This document shows, piece by piece, positions 20,247-30,274 of a DNA stretch of 64,000 nucleotides. Source of the DNA: Emiliania huxleyi CCMP1516 (Eukaryota > Haptophyta > Isochrysidales > Noelaerhabdaceae); NCBI RefSeq assembly GCF_000372725.1, contig NW_005198751.1, positions 82,605 to 146,604 of the forward strand, read 5' to 3'. The translations under genes and the position numbers were made by a program. The notes below the pieces were generated by a model. It saw only the letters and a program-made list of their open reading frames with translations, ran no database searches and was not told the DNA's origin. Positions within the stretch are counted from its first letter, which is position 1; each line of letters begins with the position of its first letter.

Positions 20247-20551
20247 AGAGCCTGACAGCACCCCGACAGCACCACCTGACATCACCTGACAGCAACAGCC
20301 CAACGTGTGACAGCAGCAGCAGCCTGACAGCTCTGACAGCTCCGACAGCGTCTGACAGCAACACCCGACAGCTCCGACAGCACCCGACAGCTACAGATCA
20401 CCTCGCCTGTCAGACACGCACCCGACAGCACCTGACAGCACTGACAGCACCTGACAGCTGGTCTGACACAGAGGCACCTACCTGACAGTGCCTGACAGTG
20501 CCCGACAGCCCGACAGATCACCTGACAGCACCTGACAGCCTGACAGCCAGG
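20247..20551. repeat. TGACAG-rich irregular array 2
   Basis: The same motif family as 19548-19806, with about 14 TGACAG and 8 CGACAG by hand count, again on the plus strand. The two arrays are separated by about 440 bp without the motif. Confidence 0.85.
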
Positions 20552-20967
20552 GCTCAGCACACACACACACACACAAGCTCACAAGACCCCGGCATGGTTT
20601 GCATCTTTCACCAGACGAACCAAAAATCCAAAACGCAAAAAGACAGACAAATGTATTGTGTCGGGCTACCGTCCATCCAAAGGCGGGCGGGTGTAGTCGA
20701 CCAAGGGACCACGAATCTGGTCTGTCGACGGCACGAATTTGGGATGGGACACCTTCGGGACCCGGCTGCGTGCTACTTAGGCAGAAAAGGTTTCTGTTTT
20801 TTCTCCGATTTTCTTCAGAGGATTTTCCTGTGAAGAGTAACGAGGAGAAAGATCTTGCAACTCGGTGTCGAACCACCAGCCCGACGCTCACTACAAGTGA
20901 CAGCACGCCTGTTCAGCTGGAGGCGCTGCGAGTGTCGGGGCTCGTGTGTCTCATCTGAGTGCGCGCG

Positions 20968-21900
20968 ATGCAAACCATGGTGGCCTTCACCTCTCGCGAC
21001 CACTCCTGGGTGGGCACTGTCGGCTTTCGCAGCTTCGCGCAGGAAGTCGACGTGGCTGTCGGACTCGCGCTCAAGTGTGGTGAGAACATGCGGGCGACGG
21101 CCGGTGCGGCAGCGCTTTTCAAGGATGGCGACGATGGGATAGATCCTCAGACAGCGACAGACCTGGAGAACGAGAGGCTCGTCACTGCTGGCCTGCGTGA
21201 GGCGTTTCCGTCGCACGACATCATCGGCGAGGAGAGCTCCGCCGCGGCGGGAGGCGTGCCCGCCGTCGAGGCGCGGCCGACCTGGATCATCGACCCAATC
21301 GATGGCACGCAGAACTTCTGCCACGGGATGCCAGAGAGCGTCGTCTCGATTGGCCTCGCCGTGGGCGGCCTGCCCGAGCTCGGCGTCATCTACGACCCGT
21401 ATCGGGACGACCTGTACGTCGGCGTGGTGGAGGAGGGAGCTTACCTCAACGGCCGCCGCTTGCCGCCCGCTGACGAAGGCGCGCCGGACCAGCTCGACAG
21501 GTCTGTGGTGCTCAGTGACCTAGGATACGAGCGGAGCGCCCAGGGCTCCGCGCGGCTGGCGGCGGTCTACAGGGCGCTGCTCGACCGCAATGTCTTTGCC
21601 TTCCGCATCGTCGGCTCGACGGTGCTCTCTCTCGCGTGGCTGGCGTCGGGCCGGTGCGATGCCGTCATCATGGGGGTCGGAAAGCGCGACACGCCCAAGG
21701 CTTGGGACTGGTGCGCGGGCTGGGCGCTGGGCCGCGCCACCGGCTGCACCTTCCGCCGGCTGATCTCCGACCGTCCCTTTGCCCTCGCCTCGAGCTCCGT
21801 GTGCGCCGCGCGGAGAGAGGCCCTCGCCGAAGTGCTACAGGCATCGGTCCGGGAGGCCGTGGCGGACCTGCCGATGGATGAGCTTCCGTCGGAGGCGTGA
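20968..21900 (+). CDS. Inositol monophosphatase family phosphatase
   Basis: A single ORF of 310 residues from the ATG at 20968. The family hydrolyses inositol monophosphates, or in related members histidinol phosphate or PAP, with Mg2+. All metal-binding motifs are visible: GEESS near residue 90, WIIDPIDGTQNF near 110-121, and AWDWCAGWALGRATG near 250 carrying the last Asp. The N-terminal helix (FAQEVDVAVGLALKCGENMR) matches the family start, and no targeting peptide is evident. The substitution of CAG for the commoner AAG after WD, and Gln after DGT, are small departures. Substrate specificity cannot be read from the motifs. The gene is intronless and lies just downstream of the TGACAG arrays. 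Confidence 0.93.
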   Translation: MQTMVAFTSRDHSWVGTVGFRSFAQEVDVAVGLALKCGENMRATAGAAALFKDGDDGIDPQTATDLENERLVTAGLREAFPSHDIIGEESSAAAGGVPAVEARPTWIIDPIDGTQNFCHGMPESVVSIGLAVGGLPELGVIYDPYRDDLYVGVVEEGAYLNGRRLPPADEGAPDQLDRSVVLSDLGYERSAQGSARLAAVYRALLDRNVFAFRIVGSTVLSLAWLASGRCDAVIMGVGKRDTPKAWDWCAGWALGRATGCTFRRLISDRPFALASSSVCAARREALAEVLQASVREAVADLPMDELPSEA

Positions 21901-22333
21901 GCTCCGAGAGGGGTAAGGTGATCCGAAATTTGTTTGAGATATACCAGGCGCTTGGGCGCTCCGTGCGCACGCGTGCCATACACACGACTTCCACCCTCCC
22001 GCCGTCCTCCCCGCTTCCCGCCCCTCCGCCTTCGCCATCCCCCATCTGTGCGTTCCACTCTCCGTCCGCTCCACCTCCCGCTTAGCGCCCATCCCGCCCT
22101 CCGCCCTCGCCCTCCGCCCCTGCCCTGGCTGGCCTGGGTGGCACCTCCTCACCATCACGCGCCAAGTGGGAGGGAAGTGGACGGGGCCCTGAGCCGACCT
22201 AGCCCAAACGGAATGGGCGCCCAACACGTGCCCGGATTACGCTGTGCCTTCCCCGGGAGCCGGGTCGCGGGTGCAGCCTTTCGGTTCGTGAAGGGTCGGT
22301 GCGAGTCGTGCTTTCCTCGATCCCCCGCCCTAA

Positions 22334-22407
22334 ATAAAATAAATAAAAACGGACACCTCTCTACTGTGAGATGGGTAAAAAGGAACAGGCCCCCGCCCTT
22401 GCGATCT
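22334..22407 (+). repeat. ~75-bp direct repeat, copy 1
   Basis: It begins AATAAATAAAAACGG and runs through CTCTACTGTGAGATGGG. A copy with a few substitutions is at 23105-23180. The pair brackets the DUF3431-like exon. Confidence 0.85.
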
Positions 22408-22524
22408 TTCCCCCGCCATCTCCGCCGCTTTGGCTCTCCAGCCTTACCACCATCGGGAGGCGGCGAGGCGAGATCAGACTCGGTCGAAAGACGGCAGTTC
22501 CGCTACTTGCCGAGGCGATGGCCA

Positions 22525-22890
22525 GGCGCACCCGACAACAACCGTTGCGTGCGCCAACTCTTCGAACTCTTCAATCGAAGCCGCGCGTGGGTACAGGGTT
22601 CCAGAGACACTGGAGCGTTTCGATTCAACTTTGTCTCATCGGCTTGCTTTGCGGTCCACCGTGAAGTGGTCCTTGCCACCCCCCGCGAGCTCTGGAGGCG
22701 GGCGTATGAGCAAATCGTCGAACAGGGCGCATGCGCCGGTCAGCCGTGGCCAAGTAAGACTCTTGCCATCATACTCGAACACTTGTGGCACATCCTGCTC
22801 GCAAACAAGCACCCGCTGTGGGAGCCAGTCATACTCAAGAATGCGCTGTCCCCTTCCTTTGTCGATCCCAACGCGAACGTGTCACTTTGA
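22525..22890 (+). CDS. DUF3431-like C-terminal fragment
   Basis: About 120 residues ending at a stop at 22890. The segment NFVSSACFAVHREVVLATPR, then ELWRRAYEQIV, and later LAIILEHLWHILLANKHPLW, has the pattern of the DUF3431 family, proteins of unknown function sometimes grouped with glycosyltransferases. The open frame continues far upstream (to about 21934) but that part is low complexity and out of character, so the true 5' exon boundary is unknown. The region lies between two copies of a 75-bp repeat. It may be the last exon of a gene or a relic carried by a repeat. The family assignment is from pattern memory and moderate. Confidence 0.4.
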   Translation, partial: GAPDNNRCVRQLFELFNRSRAWVQGSRDTGAFRFNFVSSACFAVHREVVLATPRELWRRAYEQIVEQGACAGQPWPSKTLAIILEHLWHILLANKHPLWEPVILKNALSPSFVDPNANVSL

Positions 22891-23104
22891 GTTTGACCAG
22901 GCTATGTACTCTAAGTCACTTAGTAAGATAGTTTGGGTAAGTCTAAGTGATGCTGATGGAGACCCAGCACCCACGGGGCCCGCGCGCCGGTGATATGTGT
23001 CTAGTCTTGATGCTAGTCTGTGGTAGACCCCCAAAAGCCTCAACCGCGTGTGAATGCGAATAGACGCGGCTAACGTTGTAACGAGTAAGGCAGTAACGAG
23101 TGTT

Positions 23105-23180
23105 AAAAATAAATAAAAACGGAGACCTCTCTACTGTGAGATGGGTAAAAAGGAACAGGTCCCCGCCCGTGCGATCTTTG
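23105..23180 (+). repeat. ~75-bp direct repeat, copy 2
   Basis: A copy of 22334-22407, about 770 bp downstream and in the same orientation. Sequence after it diverges. Confidence 0.85.
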
Positions 23181-23457
23181 TGCAGGGTTCTTTGTTCTGT
23201 CTTGAGTGTTTTTCTGTTTTTAGGCTAGGCGGCACTAGATTTTGGAGAGCGGCCGCGCGCGCGGGGCAGAGTCCAGAGAAACACTACCTCGCTCACATGC
23301 GCGCAACCAGGGGGAGCGCGCCGGGGCTAGACATCCATGCGCGCACACGACATAAATAGTACAAAACTCGAAAAGGAGCTCGAAGTGGATCTGCGGATTG
23401 AGGCTCCCCGCTGACAAGGCAGCAACGCGTCGGCGTGTCGATCTGGCGGCGCGCAGA

Positions 23458-25023
23458 TCAAATCATCTTCTTGTCGGCGGGTGCAGCGGGTGGCAGCGAG
23501 ACGGTCGCTCGCCCCTCGACCAGCCACTGCCCGTCTTTGCCCTCGAGCGGCGCACTGCTGTACTCGACGCCCCCCGTCCCGAAGACGCGCGTCGCCGCCT
23601 CGACGTGCGACTCGCCCACCGAGTCCGCCTCGAGGTCGACGCCGCGGAGGCCGTGCTGCTTCAGGAAGCGGAGCACCGCGGAGCGGCCCGCCGCACAGTT
23701 GACCCCTCCAGTCCCGTGGTCTGCACCCTCAAACACCAGCGCCCCCACCGCCCTGCCCGCCGCTCGCGCGCGCTCGGCAAACAGGAGAGCCTGCCCGGCA
23801 GGGGTTGTGGTGGTTAATGAGTGAGTCATCACTGCTTCATCACTCATTAACCACTCATGAATGAGCCTGCCCGGCTGGGGTTAGGGTTAGGGTTTAGGGT
23901 TAGGTTATAGGCAAACAGAGCCTGCCCGGCAGGGGTTGTGCCGTCCGCTCCGCCGACAAGGAGGAGCGTCGGCGGCAGGCCCGCCTATGCGAAGGGTCCT
24001 GGAAGGTTCCTGGACCGCTCCTGGAAGGTGCCGACCAGCGTGACTAGCAGGCCCGCCTCCGACGCGCGCGAGAGCGGCGAGAGGGAGGCGCCGTCGTCCT
24101 GCGGCCAGTGCGCCGGGACGGAGGCGGGCAGCCAGCCGCCTATGCGCGGGACACCTCCACGACACTTCCACGACGCCTCCTCGAACCTTCCGAAGGCGGC
24201 AGGGGAGCCAGCCGCCTCCGCGCGGGCCGAAGAGGAGGAAGGTGCCGGCGAGCACCCTTTGAAGCTGGCGCTGGGCCGCCGCGGCGGTCCCTCCCTTCCC
24301 CTCGGGCACAAAGGCACACGGCGGGTCCATCTCTCCCCGCGAGGGCGTCTCTGCCCAGCCGCCTTCGGGCAGCCTGCGGGGCGCGTACCAGCGGCTCTCC
24401 ACCGTGCAGCAAGGCCACCCGGCGACGACCAGCATCGGGCGGTCGACCGACGCAACGGCGCGCGGCGTCGCCAGCCCCGTGCCGAGCGCCAGCGAGAGCA
24501 GCCCGCCCGCAGAGTCGCCCCACACCACCACCTGCGCCGGGTCAATGCCGAGCGAGGCGGCGTTGCTGCGCACGTACCTCAGGGCCGCGTTGGCAGAGTC
24601 GATGCAGCCGCCGAGGCCGCGGCCGTCCTTGCCTGAGGTGAGCGCATACCCGACCGAGATGCCGACCGCGCCGCGCGCAACCATCCAGCCCAAAGTCCCC
24701 GCGCCAAACGCCTTGTCGCCGACGAGAAAGGCGCCGGCGTGGAAGTAGAGGATGCACGGCGCGGGCGAGGTTGGAGCGTCGCGCCCGTCGTACACGTCCA
24801 TCTCGAGGCCTGGCGAGTACTCGATGGTCGCGGTCGGGCGAGGGACGCCTTCGGCCTCCATCTTTTTGCGGGTGGACCGCCCCCACATCGCATTGGCGAG
24901 ACGGACGAGCGGGCGCGTCGCGAGGATGCCCTCGAGCGCCGAGCCGCCAAAGAGAGGGTAGTAGAGGCCAAGCGAGACGACGACTAGCGCCGCGAGGAGC
25001 GATAGCCAGACCCACGAATACAT
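23458..25023 (-). CDS. Membrane-anchored alpha/beta hydrolase (HSL/esterase type)
   Basis: Exons 25023-24216, 24139-24057, 23984-23922 and 23790-23458 give 428 residues. An N-terminal membrane segment (WLSLLAALVVVSLGLYYPLF) is followed by the fold of hormone-sensitive-lipase-like esterases. Visible: the oxyanion loop ILYFHAGAFLVGDK (HAGA in place of HGGG), the nucleophile elbow VVWGDSAGGLLSLALG with the catalytic Ser, and near the C-terminus LLLVGGADG and VFEGADHG carrying the likely Asp and His. It probably hydrolyses a lipid or xenobiotic ester at a membrane; the substrate is unknown. All three introns have GC donors and each is bracketed by a duplicated exon edge. Two end TAG and start AG|GC; the third holds telomere-like repeat. 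The frame closes through all four exons, which strongly supports the structure. Confidence 0.88.
23787..23940 (-). repeat. Three exon-edge copies around a telomere-like intron (hydrolase intron 3)
   Basis: A 23-bp block is exact at 23787-23809 and 23918-23940, with a diverged third copy at 23863-23882. Between copies lie an inverted-repeat-like stretch (TTAATGAGTGA) and TTAGGG-type repeat, which reads CCCTAA in the sense strand. Donor CAG|GC and acceptor CAG|GC are in the two outer copies. Confidence 0.9.
23975..24058 (-). repeat. Exon-edge duplication (hydrolase intron 2)
   Basis: The 12 bp at 23975-23986 recur exactly at 24047-24058, within a wider looser similarity. The filler is CTGGAAGGTTC-type repeat. 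Donor GAG|GC and acceptor TAG|GC lie in the two copies. Confidence 0.8.
24129..24226 (-). repeat. Exon-edge duplication (hydrolase intron 1)
   Basis: Blocks 24129-24150 and 24205-24226 match at 19 of 22 positions. The filler is ACACTTCCACGAC-type repeat. Donor GAG|GC and acceptor TAG|GC fall at equivalent points of the two copies. Confidence 0.85.
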
Positions 25024-25892
25024 CGGACTGCTGTGAGTTGTCGGGGGCACTTTTTGGAAAGAGAATTTTTTGCTTTTCACAGCTAGGGACGGCCTCTGCG
25101 GCAGTTGTCCAAGTGCTCCAAGTGCTACCTTGTTAGGCGCCGTACGACCAACCGAGACAATGGTGCGCTCGCTCGCCCCGCCCGTGCCCGCGGCGGCCCG
25201 CGCGTGCGCGCGCGCGGTAGTAGGAGTAGGCTGCGGGTCGTACCGAACCGGTGGGTCACCACCGGTCTCTGGTCCCCGGGAGCGCAACGAACCGAGCAGC
25301 CACACAATGAGCGCAAAACAGCAGCACACTCAGCGAGAAGGAGAGCACCAGCCGAGGCGCTGCCCAGCACGCGAGGAAGCGCGAGACGGGGCGGCGTGGG
25401 GGCCGCCCGGCGAGCAAAACGACGGGTGCCGCGCGAGTCGCGTGCGTCAAGCAGTCGAGGCTGTCGAGGCTGTCGAGGCTGCCGAGGAGGCCAAGGAGGC
25501 CCCCCCCTCCCCCCCAGGTTCTCGAACCAGGGACCAGCCGACGCGTAGGAGGGAAGCGAACGCACGCGACACGACGGAGGTCGAAATCCGCTGCGACGGA
25601 GACTCACCGCCTCATATACGGTGGATTTTATTTAATTGTTTGCTGTACAGAGAGAAAAGAAGCGAAAAAGCCAGACGGCGCGCCCGAAAAAGAAAACGCC
25701 GGAGCCGGCGCCCAGCGCCAAGGGGACGCGAAGCATGGACGGGTGCAGAGATCGCCGCCCTCCCGATCCGCGCAAAAAAGAGAAGGGTGTGGGCGTGGAA
25801 GCGACACCGACGGAATGTGCGGCGGAAGGGGCGAGGGAAGCTCGACCCAGACCTGGACTTCTACGGGGTACCCGCAGTCGAACCCGCCTCCG

Positions 25893-26074
25893 GCATGAAG
25901 GTTGCAGCGAGAATCGGCGAGAGACTGCGAAGAGAGATAGGAAGAGGCAGACTCCCTAGGGTGGGCGACGGATAGCGCACCACACACCTCTCCTTAAAAT
26001 CCCTGTGTGGTGGCGGCGTGCCGTCCTCCCATCCCTCCCTTGGGTTGTCTGTTTTCTTTCTTTTCTTTCTTTTT
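25893..26074 (-). repeat. Dispersed repeat, copy B (inverted relative to A)
   Basis: The same conserved block as 8718-8930 in opposite orientation. Its plus-strand translation ends KVAARIGERLRREIGRG and then PRVGDG-stop at 25975, matching the antisense reading of the copy at 61.3-61.5 kb. Confidence 0.85.
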
Positions 26075-26354
26075 TTGGCCTCTGCGGCAAAGTCAAACAA
26101 CCCCACCGTCCACCTACCAACCTACCACCTACCGCAGCAAACCTTCGGCTCCCGCTCAGAGGCTCGCCGCGCCCGTGCTGCGCGCCGAGGCGGCGCCGAG
26201 GCCGGCGCCTTGCACCCGGCCCGCGGCCGGCACAGCCTCGCCCCACAACTGACCGCCCTGCGGCCCCTGCGCAGGCGTGCCACAGGAGCGCTCAAAAAGA
26301 TCAAACCAGACAACACGTACGATCCCACGATTGCGAATGTGGGGGTCTGCAGAG

Positions 26355-26398
26355 CTAAAAGAAAGAAAGAAAGAAAACAGACAACCCAAGGGAGGGAT
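26355..26398 (+). repeat. Fragment of the dispersed repeat
   Basis: AAAGAAAGAAAGAAAACAG followed by ACAACCCAAGGGAGGGATGG, the junction block of the longer copies, about 80 bp upstream of the MFS start codon. Confidence 0.8.
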
Positions 26399-26479
26399 GG
26401 CAGAGCTAGGCGGCGCGGGCAGATTGCATTTTTTATTTTTTGCTCAGGCCAGGAGCGAGACGCACGCCCCAGGGCTCCG

Positions 26480-27958
26480 ATGCTACTTTTGGCTGTCCTG
26501 CTTCTGCCTGCCTCGACTGCAGCGCTGCCACTCTCACGTGCGGCACTTCGCCGTTACCCTGCACGTGCGGCACTTCGCCGTTCGCCTGCACGTGCGGCAC
26601 TTCGCCGTTCACCTTCAGCAACACTGGCGCCTCGCCGTTCGGCTTCGCCGGTCCGGCTGCAGGCGAGCGCTGGGCCGGAGCAGCAGCTGGACGGCGCCAC
26701 CATCTACCAGCTGGCGACGCTCGCCTCGGCGGCGATGCTCGTGCAGGCTGCGATTGGCGCGGTGGTCCCTGTGCTGCCGGCCTTTGCCTCCTCGCTCGGC
26801 CTGACCGCCACCGGCGTCGGCGTGGTCGTCTCGACGCCCTCGCTCGCCAAGGTGGTGCTCAACCTCCCCGCCGGGCGGCTGGTCGACAGCCGCTGGGGCC
26901 GCAAAGGCCCGATGGTCCTCGGCGCGCTCGTCGACGGCTGCGGCTCGCTGGCGACGGCGGCGGCGACCTCGCTCTCCTCGCTCGTGCCCGCGCGGCTCGC
27001 CGTCGGCGCGGGCTCGTCGATGCTGGCCACCGCGGAGCAGGCCTACCTGATGGACGTGGTCGAGCGCTTCCCCAACAACACGGGCGCGCTGCTCGGCACG
27101 GTGCAGGCTGTCGGCCTGCTCGGCTGGGCGGTCGGGCCGGCGGTCGGAGGCGTGCTTGCGGAGCGGGGCGGCGCGGTGCGGCTGCCGTACGTCGTCATCG
27201 GCTCCGTCCTGATTGGGAGCGCCGGGCTGTACGCCTTGCTGCCGGAGACGCGCCGCGCGCGCGGGTCCGCCGACGCCTCCCCCGGCGCGGCCCGCCCTCC
27301 GCCCCTCCGCACGCTGCTCGCAGACCGGTCGCAGCGCGCCCTGCTCGCCTCTCGCTTCGGGCTGATTGTCGGGTGGGCGGCCTGGCTGACGGTGGTGCCT
27401 CTCCGCGCAGCGAGCGTCTGGGGCGCAGGCGCAGCCGACCTCGGCCTCATGTTCTCCGCCCTCACTTGCGTCGGCCTCGCCGCCGCCCCGGTCGGAGGCC
27501 TGCTCGCAGACCGGCTCGGCAGCCGGCGCGTCGCGCTCGGCTCGTCGGCGCTCGGCGCTCTCGCGGTGATGTCGCTGCCGCTCTGCCGCAGCAGGGCGTC
27601 CTTCTGGGCGAGCATGGCGGTGTGGGACGTGGCGGAGTCCGCCTACACCGCCGCCGTCTCCGCGCTCGCCGCCGAGGTGACGCCCGCCTCGTGGCGAGGC
27701 TCCGCAAACTCGCTCCTCAACCAGGTGCAGGACGTCACCTTTGGCACGATGCCGCTCGCTCTCGGCCTGCTGGCGGCGCGGGTCGGCCAGGGAGCCGCAC
27801 TCCTCTCCGCCGCCGCGCTCATGCTGGGGTCCAGCCTAGCGTTCTGGCGCTTTTCGCGTGGCGACGCGATGGAGCCCGGCTCCGAGATGGTTCGAGAGAG
27901 TAGCGGCGAGCGGCGGCATATACGTGCGACGGCCGACGGCGGGAGCGGCGGGGTGTGA
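26480..27958 (+). CDS. Major facilitator superfamily transporter with signal/transit leader
   Basis: A single ORF of 492 residues. It starts with a signal-like stretch (LLLAVLLLPASTAALPLS), followed by an Arg/Ser/Ala-rich presequence with three near-identical 9-residue repeats (ARAALRRSP). This suggests bipartite plastid targeting. The remainder has about 12 hydrophobic segments of an MFS carrier. The loop between TM2 and TM3 has the family signature (LPAGRLVDSRWGRKGPM), repeated in the C-half as GGLLADRLGSRRVALG. TM5 carries a proline/glycine-rich stretch (GLLGWAVGPAVGGVLAE) as in drug:H+ antiporters. Substrate unknown. The final 30 residues are polar, probably stromal or cytosolic. No intron is needed. 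The repeats in the leader indicate rapid change there, while the carrier core looks conserved. Confidence 0.9.
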   Translation: MLLLAVLLLPASTAALPLSRAALRRYPARAALRRSPARAALRRSPSATLAPRRSASPVRLQASAGPEQQLDGATIYQLATLASAAMLVQAAIGAVVPVLPAFASSLGLTATGVGVVVSTPSLAKVVLNLPAGRLVDSRWGRKGPMVLGALVDGCGSLATAAATSLSSLVPARLAVGAGSSMLATAEQAYLMDVVERFPNNTGALLGTVQAVGLLGWAVGPAVGGVLAERGGAVRLPYVVIGSVLIGSAGLYALLPETRRARGSADASPGAARPPPLRTLLADRSQRALLASRFGLIVGWAAWLTVVPLRAASVWGAGAADLGLMFSALTCVGLAAAPVGGLLADRLGSRRVALGSSALGALAVMSLPLCRSRASFWASMAVWDVAESAYTAAVSALAAEVTPASWRGSANSLLNQVQDVTFGTMPLALGLLAARVGQGAALLSAAALMLGSSLAFWRFSRGDAMEPGSEMVRESSGERRHIRATADGGSGGV

Positions 27959-28266
27959 GCGCTCGTGTGCCTGTTTTGCCCGAGGGCCCCGACAGATATT
28001 TAATAACGTTAGTACGCGATAGCGGTCACGCCATAGCTCGCGCATAGGAGCAGGAAGCTAGGCAGAGGCCGCATCGCGATCGCTGAGCTGTAACAAGTTT
28101 GACCCAAAACAAGAACACAAGTTTGGCTCTACTAATATAGCGCGCGGATAAGGCGCGCGCGCCGCAGTGGCGGCGAAATATAATATTATCTCAGAGGAAT
28201 ATAGTGTGAATGCCCGGGAACACAGCCCCTCCTGGCCCGAGTGCGGGGCGCGAGGGACAAATAAAT

Positions 28267-29276
28267 TCAAAGGGCATGAAAGTCGTCGAGCTGCTTGATC
28301 AGGCCAGTAAAGATGGCCCGCGAGGCAGCCTTCGTGAGCAGGTCGGCGAGCATCACGACGCCGGGGAGGTGTTCGACGGAGATAACGCCACGGCTGACGA
28401 GATCGCGAAGAAACTCGGCGGCGCGCAAGATGTGCTTGGTTTTCTTGAAGGCAACGGGATCGAAGGCCATGCCGACGGCGGACTTGCTGTCGCAGTTGAT
28501 GACGCTGGCGCCGTCGATGGAAAATCCAAGGTCGATCAGTAGCTCACGGATGAAAATCACCTCCTTGGCGGCTAGCATGGCGCCGAAGAACTCTGCCTCG
28601 GCACTAGACAGCGTGACGGATCGCTGCATTTTGGAGAACCAGTGGAAGAGACATCCGTAGAAGAAGAACATGCCACCGGAGCAAGAGAACTTCGTTGCCC
28701 AATTTGAATCGACGTAGCTCTCAAGGTTGCGGTTGGGATTCGGCTGCATGACGAGGGCGCGGTCAGCTGTGTCGCGCACGTAGATAAGCACCCGGATGGC
28801 GGCTTTAAAATGCGACGGGCCAGGGTTCGTCATAAACCGAGCAAGCTGAGACGCGGAATAAGCAATGTCGACGCGCGTCATATTGGCAAGCCACAGTAGT
28901 CCGCCGACGATGGCCATGTAGGCGGTGCGGAATTCGGACATCTCGTCGTATTCAACAGATCCAACGGCGGGCTGGTCATCGGCGGACAGTTCGAGCCCCT
29001 CTTCCATAGGCGAGTCGAAGCGGCGTGAGCGGGACCGATCGAAATAGGCGCTGAACTTGGTAACGAGGTCGGCGGCGTAGAGGCCCTGGGACAAGTTCAG
29101 GGTCCGTGCGCCGCGGTCACGCGTGATGGCGGTGTTCAGTATCCATTCGAGTTCGCCTTTGTCCTCGGTAGGAAAGCGCTTGGAGATGTCGGCAACAAAA
29201 CGGGCGCGCAGCGTGGGGCAGTTGTCGGCGATGAGTATGTCGTCGACGTAAACTAGTCTTCTGATAAACGCAGTAT
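28267..29276 (-). mobile_element. Ty1/copia retrotransposon fragment: reverse transcriptase C-terminus and RNase H
   Basis: About 335 residues open to a stop at 28267. Seen: the catalytic RT motif LVYVDDILIAD, then VGGLLWLANMTRVDIAYSAS, and the RNase H domain with YVDSNWATKFSCSGGMFFF, SSAEAEFFGAMLAAKEVIFI and HILRAAEFLRDLV. The 5' part of the polyprotein is missing: at about 29276 the sequence switches to an integrase fragment on the opposite strand. Coding potential within the fragment is intact, which suggests a fairly recent insertion or rearrangement. A TGTGTTCC-type possible LTR start lies about 55 bp beyond the stop on the same strand. Confidence 0.92.
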
Positions 29277-29301
29277 GGAAGATACAAAGAGACGGAGGAG
29301 C

Positions 29302-30004
29302 AACGAGCGCCCTCGCCATCCAGCACTTTTTCTCTTCTCCCGACATCCACGAGGGGAACGCCGTCGCCGAGCGCTGCTGGGGGACTCTCCTCAAATGCAC
29401 GCGCACCGCTCTCGTTCATGCTGGGGGGGACAAGGAGTACGTTCAGTTCTGGCCCTTCCTCTTCAACCAGTTCGCCCGCGTCCACAACTTGCTGCAGACG
29501 AACAAGGGGACCAGCGCTGAGCCTCGGTGGCTGTCACCGATGCAGATCGCCATCGGCTACCCTCGCGAGTACAGCCTCGAACGCTTCAAGGTTATGCTCT
29601 GCGACTGCACCTGCGTCCTCCCCGAGTCGCTTCGCGGGCACAACCTTACCCCCGCTCGTCTCAAGGGCATCAACCTCGGCCACGAACCTCGACGCTCCAA
29701 GTACCTCGTCTACATCCCCGCCGTCCGGCGCATCATCTACACAGCCGATGTCTCCTTCGACGAGCTCTCCTTCACCGTCCTCGGCGGCCCGTGGCGCAAC
29801 ATCAACGTTCGGGGCATTGAAGATCGTCCTCACGTTCCTGATGCGCTCATCAACGTCAACGCGGCGAGGCCTCCCAACGGCCCAGTCGCTGCGCAGCAAC
29901 GGGGCGCCCCCGCTGCCGCTCCCGCGCCCGCCGCTCCCGCCGCGCCCGCTCAAGCCGCCGCCCCGCGACGCTCAGCCCGGATTGCAGCTCGCGGCGCGCC
30001 ATGA
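29302..30004 (+). mobile_element. Ty1/copia integrase C-terminal fragment
   Basis: An open frame to a stop at 30004. Integrase features of copia elements: GNAVAERCWGTLLKCTRTAL (end of the catalytic core with its Glu), then LSPMQIAIGYPREYSLERF, and the GKxxGP-like region LKGINLGHEPRRSKYLVYIP, followed by the Ala/Pro-rich linker that normally leads into RT. It is head-to-head with the RT/RNase H fragment at 28267-29276, so the pair is a scrambled element or two nested fragments rather than one intact copy. Confidence 0.88.
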
Positions 30005-30274
30005 CCGAGCTCCACAACGAGCTCCTGTTCATTATCTCCCCTTTCTCTCTCTCCGCCCACTCGGCCGCGCTTTGACCCCTTCACTGGATCATCTTAGCGC
30101 GCAAGTCTTGCCAACAAGCAAGACCATCCTTCGCGAAGACGCAAGGTTGGACGCTTAGCCAGCCCCGCGAGACGCCGGCAGGTAACCGGCATACCTACGC
30201 TCAGACACATTCACACTCTGCTGTTGTTGTCTGCCGCATCCTCATTCATGAAGACTGCGGAGACAATGGGGGAG

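Larger units (their letters stand above)
25024..26479. other. Divergent intergenic region with dispersed repeats
   Basis: This separates the minus-strand hydrolase from the plus-strand MFS gene. It holds a short GGCTGTCGA tandem near 25455-25485, dispersed-repeat copy B (25893-26074) and a fragment (26355-26398). Basic, low-complexity open frames at 25.6-25.9 kb may belong to the same mobile element as copy B, whose tail they enter. Confidence 0.5.

Noticed and set aside
19548..20551. CRISPR-like array of short repeats
   Set aside because: Repeats are only 6-9 bp, spacing is irregular, and the organism is a eukaryote with no cas genes in view.
25505..25555. tRNA-like T-arm (GGTTC...GAACC) sequence
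   Set aside because: The stems needed for a T-arm and acceptor do not pair, and no D-arm or anticodon arm fits on either strand.
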